Shown here piece after piece: positions 34,475-42,557 of a stretch of 64,000 nucleotides of DNA (positions within the stretch are counted from its first letter, which is position 1; each line of letters opens with the position of its first letter). The DNA comes from Gordonia tangerina (GTDB lineage: Bacteria; Actinomycetota; Actinomycetes; Mycobacteriales; Mycobacteriaceae), in assembly GCF_021556435.1 (NCBI RefSeq), contig NZ_JAKGCU010000001.1, forward strand, positions 310,001 to 374,000. The letters run 5' to 3'. A program made the translations under genes and the position numbers. The notes beneath the pieces were generated by a model. That model ran no database searches and was not told where the DNA came from. It worked only from the letters and a program-made list of their open reading frames with translations.

Positions 34475-35866
34475 TCAGTCGAGGAGTTTCTTCTGCACCT
34501 TGCCCATGGCGTTGCGCGGCAGCCCGTCGACGAACCGGATCTCGCGGGGCCGCTTGTGATTGGAGAGTTCGGTGGTGACGTGGTCGATCAGTTCGCTGTC
34601 GGGAACCCGGGAGCCGACCACATAGGCGACGATCCGCTGGCCCAGGTCGTCGTCGGGCACGCCGATCACCGCGACCTCGTCGACGGCCGGATGTCCGAGC
34701 AGGACGGTCTCGATCTCGCCGGCGCCGATCCGGTAGCCGCCCGACTTGATCAGGTCGGTGGCCCGGCGGCCGACGATGCGGTGCATCCCGTCCGGGTCGA
34801 TGACGGCGACGTCGCCGGTGGCGAAAAACCCGTCATCGAGCCAGGATTCGGCACTCTTCTCCGGCTGATTGAGGTACCCCGACGACATCATCGGCCCGCG
34901 CACGTGCAGGTCGCCGACGGTTTCGCCGTCATGCGGAAGGTCGTTGTCGCCCTCTCGGATTCGGGTGTCGACCCCGGCCAGTGGCAACCCGACCCAGCCG
35001 GGGCGGCGTTCTCCGTCGGCGCGGGTACTGACGGTGATCATCGTCTCGGTCATGCCGTAGCGTTCGACGATCTCGTGGCCGGTCAACGACCGGATGCTCT
35101 CGAACACCGGCACCGGCAGCGGGGCGCTGCCCGACACGAGCAGACGGGCCGACGAAAGGTGTTGTGCCGCCGACTCGTCATTGGCCACACGGGTCCACAC
35201 GGTGGGCACACCGAAGAACATCGTGGCGCCGTCGTCGATGGCCGCCGCGTACTTCTCCGGAGCCGGCTTCGCCGTGTGGATCAGCCGCCCGCCGCGACGC
35301 AGCGGCCCCAGCACGCCGAGGATCAGACCGTGCACGTGAAATAGTGGAAGCCCATGTGCCAGCGCATCATCGGAGGTCCACCGCCAGGCGTCGGCGAGTG
35401 CGTCGAGTCCGGCGGCGATGGCCCGCCGCGAGATCGGCACACCCTTGGGCAGGCCGGTGGTGCCAGAGGTGTACAGGATCAGGGCCGTCGACGACTCGGG
35501 TGGCTCGGGGTGGCGATGCCATGAACGCGCATAGCGGCGGACCGGGATCACCGGCAGCGTCGGGTCGTCGGGGGCTGCACCGAGCCAGGCCTGCGCACCG
35601 GAATCGGTGAGGATGTGGTCGAGCTCGCGTGCCCCGGAATCCGGCGGAACCGGGACCGCGGCGACCCCGGCGATGAGACAGCCGACGATCGCGAGAATCG
35701 TGTCCGGTGTCGGCCGGGCCAGGACGGCAAGGGTGTGCGCGCCGCCGATGCGTTCGGCCACCGCGGTGGCTGCTCCGACAAGATCTTCGCGGGACAGTCG
35801 GTCGTCGCCCACCACGATCGCATCGGACAGATCGGCAGCGGCGGGAGTCAGCGTCGGAAACAGCAC
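34475..35866 (-). CDS. Acyl-CoA synthetase, AMP-forming (FadD36-like)
   Basis: 463-aa ANL-superfamily ligase. The P-loop is ILYTSGTTGLPKGVPISRRA, the adenylate motif YGMTETMITVSTRADGERRP, the hinge FATGDVAVIDPDGMHRIVGR, and the catalytic C-terminal lysine lies in PRNAMGKVQKKLLD. It is short for a FadD and resembles mycobacterial FadD36 and malonyl-CoA-synthetase-like enzymes, so a short-chain or dicarboxylic acid is plausible. ATG 35866. It stands alone. Confidence 0.9.
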   Translation of the reverse strand: MLFPTLTPAAADLSDAIVVGDDRLSREDLVGAATAVAERIGGAHTLAVLARPTPDTILAIVGCLIAGVAAVPVPPDSGARELDHILTDSGAQAWLGAAPDDPTLPVIPVRRYARSWHRHPEPPESSTALILYTSGTTGLPKGVPISRRAIAAGLDALADAWRWTSDDALAHGLPLFHVHGLILGVLGPLRRGGRLIHTAKPAPEKYAAAIDDGATMFFGVPTVWTRVANDESAAQHLSSARLLVSGSAPLPVPVFESIRSLTGHEIVERYGMTETMITVSTRADGERRPGWVGLPLAGVDTRIREGDNDLPHDGETVGDLHVRGPMMSSGYLNQPEKSAESWLDDGFFATGDVAVIDPDGMHRIVGRRATDLIKSGGYRIGAGEIETVLLGHPAVDEVAVIGVPDDDLGQRIVAYVVGSRVPDSELIDHVTTELSNHKRPREIRFVDGLPRNAMGKVQKKLLD

Positions 35867-36064
35867 GCTGCCAGTTTCCCAGACGACGGTTTCCCAGACG
35901 ACGATTGGCCGACGGCGACGACGGCCTGATACGGTGATGGCACGTTCACGCGATGCTGTAACTCGCTTGTTGAACCAGAGGCCGGGTGATTACAGAAGCC
36001 CCCGGTCTTGTCCAAACTTCCAGTTTCGGGCCCGCGCACTGTGGTGTGTCGGGCCCGAACTGTG

Positions 36065-36904
36065 TCATGTCCCGAACTGGATCGCCGCCCACTCGGCGAA
36101 CGACTGCCACCCGACGGCCGGGAAGCGGTGATGGAGCGCCGGGATGTCTACCTGGTAACCCTCCCGGCTCAGGAAACCGAACATCGCGCTCATGTCGGGC
36201 GACGAGATCCGTTCCGGATCATACGATTCCGCGTTCACCTCGCGTGTCAACACCGACGACAGTGCGGCGGCCATCTGATCGGGGGTCAGCGAATCGGAGG
36301 CGATGTCGATGCGTTCGTCGACGTGGCTCGTCGGGTCGCGAAACAGCTCGACGACGAACCTACCGAGATCCCGGCGGGAGAGCTGCTGCAACGGTGTGTC
36401 CGCGGGCATCGCGATGGGCAGGATGCCGGCGGCGGTCACCGCGTCGACGCTGCCGAGCAGGTTGTCGTAGAAGTACGTCGGACCCACGATCGTGTACGGG
36501 ATACCGCTGTCGCCGAGGGCCTGCTCGACGCGGTATTTGCTCTCGAAGTGCGGCACGCCGGTGCCGCGGTCGGCGCTGGCCACCGAGGAAAAGACGAGGT
36601 AAGGCACGCCGGCGAGGCGGGCGGCGTCGAGGATCGCGGTGCCCTGGGTGATCTCCGCATCAACCCCTGTCTCGAACGGCGTGGTCAGCGCGAAGACGCC
36701 GGTGGCCCCGACGAACGCGTCCACGAGGCCGTCGCCGCTGACCATGTCGCCGGTCACCAACTCGATGCCGCGGGTGCTGAGCTCCTGCGCGCGTTTGGAC
36801 TCGAGATCACGCACCACGGCCCGCACCGGTAGGTCCGCCTCGAGAAGTTCGGCTGCCACCGCACCACCCTGACCGCCGGTGGCGCCGAGCACTACGTAGG
36901 TCAT
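36065..36904 (-). CDS. NmrA-like NAD(P)-binding protein
   Basis: 279-aa NmrA/atypical short-chain dehydrogenase. The dinucleotide motif is MTYVVLGATGGQGGAVAAEL, followed by VRAVVRD and a TGVFALTTPFE strand. There is no complete YxxxK catalytic pair of classical SDRs. Members act as NAD(P)-sensing or quinone-reducing proteins; the function here is unassigned. It stands alone, 109 bp from the antitoxin stop. Confidence 0.85.
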   Translation of the reverse strand: MTYVVLGATGGQGGAVAAELLEADLPVRAVVRDLESKRAQELSTRGIELVTGDMVSGDGLVDAFVGATGVFALTTPFETGVDAEITQGTAILDAARLAGVPYLVFSSVASADRGTGVPHFESKYRVEQALGDSGIPYTIVGPTYFYDNLLGSVDAVTAAGILPIAMPADTPLQQLSRRDLGRFVVELFRDPTSHVDERIDIASDSLTPDQMAAALSSVLTREVNAESYDPERISSPDMSAMFGFLSREGYQVDIPALHHRFPAVGWQSFAEWAAIQFGT

Positions 36905-37013
36905 GAGTTCACGCTACCCGGGCCCGTCGGGGCCGAAACGGTATCAGCGTGGCTGTCCGCTGGCGAACCAGATGAACACTGACGTGTTCGCCAGCCGGGA
37001 CTGTCGTCGCCTG

Positions 37014-37313
37014 CTACGACGCGGCGCGGTGACGGTCGACGTACTCTGCGACCGCCCGACGAATGATTTCGGCGGGTTTGACGTGCTCGGCGTCAGCCAG
37101 CTGGACCATCGCTTCCCGCAGATCCTCGGGTAGGCGGACGGAGGTTGTTGGGGTTTTACCCTTGGACGCGGTGCCCTTCGGTGGCCGGCCGTGGCGGAGA
37201 ACGGCCAGGTCTGCGACTTCGACGTCCCCGACTACCTCCTCCGCCGTGGGCGCGTTCATGGCGTAGTCGTCGGCCATCGCGGCGTAGTCATCGTCAGTCA
37301 GCTTGCGGCCCAT
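37014..37313 (-). CDS. Ribbon-helix-helix antitoxin-like protein
   Basis: 99-aa protein with a C-terminal ribbon-helix-helix domain (TTSVRLPEDLREAMVQLADA, HVKPAEIIRRAVAEYV) and an acidic N-terminal part that would neutralise a basic toxin. ATG 37313 has a strong ribosome binding site (GAGAGGAGAG). It begins 13 bp after the toxin stop. The order toxin then antitoxin is like BrnTA and HigBA. It should bind the palindrome at 37629-37664 to repress the pair. Confidence 0.7.
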   Translation of the reverse strand: MGRKLTDDDYAAMADDYAMNAPTAEEVVGDVEVADLAVLRHGRPPKGTASKGKTPTTSVRLPEDLREAMVQLADAEHVKPAEIIRRAVAEYVDRHRAAS

Positions 37314-37326
37314 GGATTCTCTCCTC

Positions 37327-37623
37327 TCACGATCGCTGTGTTCCGTAACTCGGAACGACAAGATGTTCGATGCCGAGGTTGGTGACCAGGCTCTTGCGCA
37401 GCATCATCGCGTGGAATGCGACAGCGATCACCGGGTCGACGATATCGACGATGACCTCGATGAACGGGCCGCGCTCGACAGCCGGTCCAATGTGGAGGAC
37501 CGGGCGAGTTCCCACGCGACGGGCGGTCAAGACGACACGTAGTGCCGGGTATTCAACCACGGCGCGGATCTCATCATCGGCGATCCCGTGCTGCCGGGCG
37601 CTGGGCGTGATCTCGATCCGCAC
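37327..37623 (-). CDS. BrnT-like RelE-fold toxin candidate
   Basis: 98-aa protein. The pattern IEITPSARQHGIADDEIRAV, a central LHIGPAVERG strand and the end VIAVAFHAMMLRKSL fit a small family of BrnT/RelE-like toxins (compare the usual 'VIHAMPLR' end). The predicted action is mRNA cleavage. GTG 37623 matches the family start; GTG 37641 would lie inside the operator. Pairing with the downstream ribbon-helix-helix protein is strong support. Toxicity is not proven by sequence. Confidence 0.65.
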   Translation of the reverse strand: MRIEITPSARQHGIADDEIRAVVEYPALRVVLTARRVGTRPVLHIGPAVERGPFIEVIVDIVDPVIAVAFHAMMLRKSLVTNLGIEHLVVPSYGTQRS

Positions 37624-37628
37624 ATCAG

Positions 37629-37664
37629 AAGTGTACTGCACTTTCTATGTAGTGCAATACACTT
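37629..37664. promoter_or_regulatory. Operator palindrome of the toxin-antitoxin pair
   Basis: AAGTGTACTGCACT (37629-37642) and AGTGCAATACACTT (37651-37664) are 14-bp arms with one mismatch and an 8-bp spacer. It lies just before the toxin start, in AT-rich DNA that would hold the promoter. Ribbon-helix-helix antitoxins bind such sites as pairs of dimers. Binding is inferred. Confidence 0.65.
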
Positions 37665-38147
37665 TTTAGATCAACTGTCAGCATCGGGGTCGCCGAGACC
37701 TTCGCGGGCCGAAACGTCACCGCCGGCAGATCGCGGGAATTCACACGCGATCTGCCGGCGGTGATACCCGAAAGTGTTCCCTTCCGGTGCGGCAAGTCGT
37801 TGACCTGACGTTTTCGGCGGAGGATGGGGGATTCGAACCCCTGAAAGTGGAGATACGTTGTGATGCGTTTGGGTGCAGAAATAGCGTTTGACCATCACGT
37901 TTTAGATCGCCGGACGACATCTAGGTACACCTACATGCGGCCAGATGCATCGGCGGCGATGCATCGTTCGATCAACCAAGCCGGGGCCTCGAGTGGCCGC
38001 GCGTCGGCGGCCGGGGACCTCGACAGGCAGGGACCGCGACGGCCAGGGACTCGACGGGCCGGGCACCGCGACGCCGAGATCTCGACGGCCAGTCACCACG
38101 ACGAGGTGTCTAGGAGGTGGCGGGGCCCGCGGCGAGGCGGCGCGGAA

Positions 38148-38395
38148 GGCGATCTCTGACCTACCTGCGATAAGGCTGCATGACCTGAGACATACTCACG
38201 CAAGTCTGCTCCTGTCGCTCGGTGTACCTGTCGAGGTCGTATCGGGGCGACTTGGGCGCGTCCGAAACAATTACGTTGGACGTTTACTCGCATGTACTGC
38301 CCGGTCAAGGTCGAGCGGCGTCTGAGTTGCTCGCTTACGCTGTCAGGTCGGCCGGGGCTGCTGGCGCAGTCGTGGTCCGCAATGAGGTGGAATAG
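38148..38395 (+). pseudogene. Tyrosine-recombinase integrase, C-terminal remnant
   Basis: The C-terminal catalytic part of a phage-type integrase. IRLHDLRHTHASLLLSLGVP carries the conserved H-x-x-R-H motif. At about 38250 the homology shifts frame to SETITLDVYSHVLPGQGRAA, which holds the catalytic tyrosine, and runs to a stop at 38393-38395. The expected GH(A) motif between them is disrupted by the shift. Everything upstream of the box is missing. The fragment lies next to the tRNA-Ser att site, as expected for its original role. Confidence 0.75.
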
Positions 38396-38401
38396 TCGCC
38401 A

Positions 38402-38983
38402 ATGGAACCGACAGCTATTGCCGCGACCGCTGCTGTGGTATCTGCCGCCGCTGCATGGGGAGCGCTGGCTAGCAGCGCGCATCGCGCGAAGAAGGATTGG
38501 CAACGCGACACCACACTGCGTTCGGCTGTCCACGTGTTGCAGCTATGTCAGCGCCGACACAATCGTGAGCACGAGTTGTTTGACGACAAGGAACTCACGG
38601 TCGATGAGGTTGACGTTGCCTACTCGGAACTACACGCGATTACGGACGAAGTCGAAAGGGAGTTGATCTCCGTGAGGCTGATCGCCGATCGAAATGTCGT
38701 GGACGCCATGGACGCGGTGTACAACCTGATGATTGAGCTCGATTTTCATGTGACCGATTTTCGCCGTGACCTGTGGCGGCTGTCGAAGCCGTCCCCGCTT
38801 GCGCCGATCGAAGAGACGCCGCGACGGCCGTACGTGGGTGCGATGTTCTGCCTGAGTTCGCTCCTCAATGGAACCACTGTGGACCGGCGTCTCAGCGATG
38901 CCGTGGACGTGTATGTCACTTCCTGGTGGCAACGCATGGATCGGCGGGCGCGTGCGTGGCAAGCGAAACTTCTGTTGGGCTGA
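38402..38983 (+). CDS. Unknown membrane-anchored protein carried by the relic element
   Basis: 193-aa protein that I do not recognise. An N-terminal Ala-rich hydrophobic segment (AIAATAAVVSAAAAWGALAS) would anchor it, followed by a Lys/Arg cluster and a helical, charged cytoplasmic domain (DEVDVAYSELHAITDEVERE, VDAMDAVYNLMIELDFHVTD). The end WWQRMDRRARAWQAKLLLG is basic and aromatic. It begins seven bases after the integrase stop and is the only intact gene between the att copies. Its codon use looks less GC-biased than its neighbours, consistent with transfer. A phage-superinfection or defence role is possible but is only a guess from location. Confidence 0.65.
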   Translation: MEPTAIAATAAVVSAAAAWGALASSAHRAKKDWQRDTTLRSAVHVLQLCQRRHNREHELFDDKELTVDEVDVAYSELHAITDEVERELISVRLIADRNVVDAMDAVYNLMIELDFHVTDFRRDLWRLSKPSPLAPIEETPRRPYVGAMFCLSSLLNGTTVDRRLSDAVDVYVTSWWQRMDRRARAWQAKLLLG

Positions 38984-39008
38984 TGCACAAATCGATGTAT
39001 GGAGATCG

Positions 39009-39051
39009 AAAAACCGCCCGCTACTGGCGTTAATGCAGGTAGCAGGCGGTT
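39009..39051 (-). terminator. Rho-independent terminator of tRNA-Ser
   Basis: On the minus strand AACCGCCTGCTACCTG and CAGTAGCGGGCGGTT form a near-perfect stem with a short loop, followed by TTTTT. It begins seven bases after the encoded CCA end of the tRNA. Confidence 0.8.
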
Positions 39052-39057
39052 CTTCCG

Positions 39058-39146
39058 TGGCGGAGGATAGGGGATTCGAACCCCTGAGGGCTATTAACCC
39101 AACCCGCGTTCCAGGCGAGCGCCATAGGCCACTAGGCGAATCCTCC
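39058..39146 (-). tRNA. tRNA-Ser (anticodon GGA)
   Basis: 89-nt gene read on the minus strand, starting GGAGGATTCGCCTAGTGGCC. The acceptor stem GGAGGAT pairs with ATCCTCC. The anticodon stem CTCGC/GCGGG encloses loop CTGGAAC, giving anticodon GGA at 39112-39110. The long variable arm typical of tRNA-Ser is present, the T arm is GGGGTTCGAATCCCC, and CCA is encoded at 39060-39058. Its 3' end is the integration site of the relic element. Confidence 0.92.
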
Positions 39147-39217
39147 ACGGGGGATGATAGCGGCCAAGGGGGGTGCAACCCAAAATCGGCCGGGCAGCGA
39201 CGTCGTCGGTGACCGGT

Positions 39218-39248
39218 TTGTCTGGCGAGGGGTCCCTCCCGCTACACT
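39218..39248 (+). promoter_or_regulatory. Promoter of ffs
   Basis: TTGTCT at 39218-39223 and TACACT at 39243-39248 match -35 and -10 boxes of a primary sigma factor with a 19-bp spacer. The RNA would begin near 39256, where the SRP RNA stem starts. Confidence 0.55.
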
Positions 39249-39255
39249 GGTCGGC

Positions 39256-39341
39256 GGATCCCGCGCGGCGTGCATCCTGTGAACTCCCCCAGGGCCGGAA
39301 GGCAGCAAGGGTCAACGGGCTCTCTCGGGTGCGCGGGGTCC
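39256..39341 (+). ncRNA. ffs: Signal recognition particle RNA (4.5S-type)
   Basis: Contains the universal SRP domain IV core, seen in GTGAACTCCCCCAGGGCCGG followed by AAGGCAGCAAGGG and AACGGGC. The flanks GGATCCCGCGC and GCGCGGGGTCC pair to close the hairpin. It binds Ffh and targets nascent membrane proteins to FtsY. The exact ends are set from the stem and may be off by a few bases. It lies between tRNA-Ser and the aminotransferase gene, as in mycobacteria. Confidence 0.9.
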
Positions 39342-39369
39342 CCATAGAAATCTCGAGACGAGCACCTGA

Positions 39370-40689
<1,320 letters not shown>

Positions 40690-40737
40690 CCCCACGAATC
40701 CCGACTGGACCGCGATGTTCTCGAAAACCCGCGAGGA

Positions 40738-42048
40738 GTGAAGCGACACCGGCCGGCATTGATCGCCGTCGGCTCCGTGCTCATCGGCCTTCTCGCCCTG
40801 TGGTTGCAGGACGTGATCGTCCCCTACACCACCCCTTTCTGGGGCTTGTTCGACAACCAGCTCGACCTCGACGTGTACTTGTCCGGCGCACGCACGGTGC
40901 TCGACGGCAACAGCCTCTACGACGCCAAACTGCTCGGACAGATGGACTACACGTACGCGCCGATCTCGATCCTGCTGTTCACCCCGTTCACCTGGATCTC
41001 GTTCGAGGCGGCGCGGATCGTCTGGTCGGTCGGCATCGTCGTCGCGCTGTACCTGGTGATCATGCTCAGCTTCAAGAGCCTCGGCCGAACGGCGACGTGG
41101 CCGTTGCGGGTGATCGCGCTGTCGCTGGTCGCGGTGGCGTTGCTGTTGGAGCCGGTACGCACCACCGTCTGGTACGGGCAGATCAACGTCTTCCTGATGT
41201 TGCTTATCGTCGCCGACCTCACCCGGGGCGAAGGGGCGCGGTTGCGCGGGGTGGGCACTGGTATCGCCGCAGGCATCAAGCTGACGCCGCTGATCTTTGT
41301 GCTGTATCTGGCCGTCCTGCGGCAGTGGCGGTCGATGGCCGGTGTGTTGATCGGCTTCTTCGGCACGATGATCGTCGGGTTCGCCGTGCTACCCCGCGAA
41401 TCGTGGGCGTACTGGACGGGCACCATGTTCGACTCCGATCGGGTCGGTGCACCGCAGACCGTCGGTAACCAGTCGATCCGCGGGTGGCTGGCCAATTTGT
41501 TGCACTCCGACGACCCGAACATCCTGCTCTGGGGGTTTCTGGCGGCGGGGGCGCTCGCGTTGGGCATGTACGCCGCGACGCTCGCGCACCGGCACGGGCA
41601 GGAGTTGCTCGCCGTGACGGTGGTGGGGATGACCGCGTGCGCGATCTCCCCGATGTCGTGGGGCCACCACTGGGTGTGGTTCGTCCCGCTCGCGGTGATC
41701 GGGCTGCATTTGTTGGCCACTCCCGGCCGCGGCGTCGTGGTGTACGCGCTGACGGCCGCCGGGCTGATCTCGATGCTGTTGATCGCCTTCTCCTGGCGCA
41801 CCTACCTGGCCTATCCGATCTGGTTCGTGAACCGGACGGTGCCCGACGCGTACCTGATCGGTCTGTTCTTCAAGCATGGGATCGAATGGCTGGAGTGGTT
41901 CACGGTCTACCCCTACAACGCGATCTTCTTGGGGACGGTGATCGCGACCATCGTCGTCTTACGGTCCGGTGACGACTCGGCGACAACGGTGGCGGCGGCA
42001 CCGTCGGAGACGCCACAATCCGTGCAGGGGCCACTGGCGGGGGAGTGA
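40738..42048 (+). CDS. GT87-family polyprenol-phosphate-mannose mannosyltransferase
   Basis: 436-aa polytopic membrane glycosyltransferase (GT-C fold, GT87/DUF2029). Ten or more hydrophobic helices are visible. The early acidic motif is NQLDLDVYLSGARTVLDG, with YTYAPISILLFTPF and ISPMSWGHHWVWFVPL as family signatures. Members use polyprenyl-phosphate mannose to build PIM and lipomannan outside the membrane; the exact acceptor cannot be assigned. GTG 40738 follows GCGAGGA. The next gene starts within its stop. Confidence 0.88.
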   Translation: MKRHRPALIAVGSVLIGLLALWLQDVIVPYTTPFWGLFDNQLDLDVYLSGARTVLDGNSLYDAKLLGQMDYTYAPISILLFTPFTWISFEAARIVWSVGIVVALYLVIMLSFKSLGRTATWPLRVIALSLVAVALLLEPVRTTVWYGQINVFLMLLIVADLTRGEGARLRGVGTGIAAGIKLTPLIFVLYLAVLRQWRSMAGVLIGFFGTMIVGFAVLPRESWAYWTGTMFDSDRVGAPQTVGNQSIRGWLANLLHSDDPNILLWGFLAAGALALGMYAATLAHRHGQELLAVTVVGMTACAISPMSWGHHWVWFVPLAVIGLHLLATPGRGVVVYALTAAGLISMLLIAFSWRTYLAYPIWFVNRTVPDAYLIGLFFKHGIEWLEWFTVYPYNAIFLGTVIATIVVLRSGDDSATTVAAAPSETPQSVQGPLAGE

Positions 42049-42506
42049 GGAGACCGCGCATGGGACGCCGAGCATGGGTGGTCGCGTGCACGACGTCCGC
42101 AGTCGCGGCCGGGTTGATCGCGGGGACGGCGCATGCGCAGGCCGGCGTGCGGACCCAGCCGATCGGGCAACACTGCTGGGGGCCGAGCCCACACATCCTC
42201 GACATCCCGTTCTATGGCGGTGCGAGTGTCCGGACCGACGCCCGCCGGCCCGGGGTGTTCGCTGTGTGGGGCCACAGTGCGTCGCTGAGCTCCTACCCGG
42301 TTGACACCTGGGTCACCATCACCCACTTACCCACGGGACATACGGAAACCTTCCATCGCCGCTGGTCGGCGCGCCTCGCCGATCGCCCCGGCTATCGCAT
42401 CGACAACCTGCACGCCAGCGGGCCGCTGACGATCCGGATCCGGTCGGTGACCCACGGGCCGGTCCCGCTACCGGCGCTGACGTGCAGTGGTTCGGCGGTC
42501 GCCTGA
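42045..42506 (+). CDS. Secreted hypothetical protein
   Basis: 153-aa exported protein. The Sec signal peptide (ACTTSAVAAGLIAGTAHAQA) has a cleavage site after AHA, and the mature part has few cysteines and an immunoglobulin-like beta pattern (YPVDTWVTITHLPTGHTETF). I do not recognise a family. GTG 42045 overlaps the GT87 stop as GTGA, so it is co-translated; ATG 42060 is the alternative start. The coupling suggests an envelope role. Confidence 0.75.
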   Translation: MRRPRMGRRAWVVACTTSAVAAGLIAGTAHAQAGVRTQPIGQHCWGPSPHILDIPFYGGASVRTDARRPGVFAVWGHSASLSSYPVDTWVTITHLPTGHTETFHRRWSARLADRPGYRIDNLHASGPLTIRIRSVTHGPVPLPALTCSGSAVA

Positions 42507-42557
42507 GCCTGTGGGGGAGCGCGCCCGGGTGTCGGGCTGCGCCGGTACTCTCGTCAC

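Larger units (their letters stand above)
37816..39087. mobile_element. Relic integrated element at tRNA-Ser, with duplicated att sites
   Basis: A 29-bp direct repeat with one mismatch, starting GGCGGAGGAT, lies at 37816-37844 and 39059-39087. The right copy is the 3' end (T arm and acceptor stem) of the tRNA-Ser gene; the left copy is a detached 3' end. This is the footprint of integration by a tyrosine recombinase into a tRNA. In between are an integrase C-terminal remnant (38148-38395) and one intact unknown gene (38402-38983). The part from about 37845 to 38147 carries only decayed sequence, with imperfect 30-bp repeats around CTCGACGGGCCGGGC near 38020-38100. The element is about 1.2 kb and cannot move on its own. 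Confidence 0.75.

Noticed and set aside
35874..35902. GTTTCCCAGACGAC direct repeat
   Set aside because: Two adjacent 14-bp copies in a short gap. Likely simple slippage, with no other copies seen.
37816..37844. A second tRNA gene
   Set aside because: Only the T arm and acceptor 3' half are present, with no anticodon or D arm. It is an att-site copy, not a tRNA.
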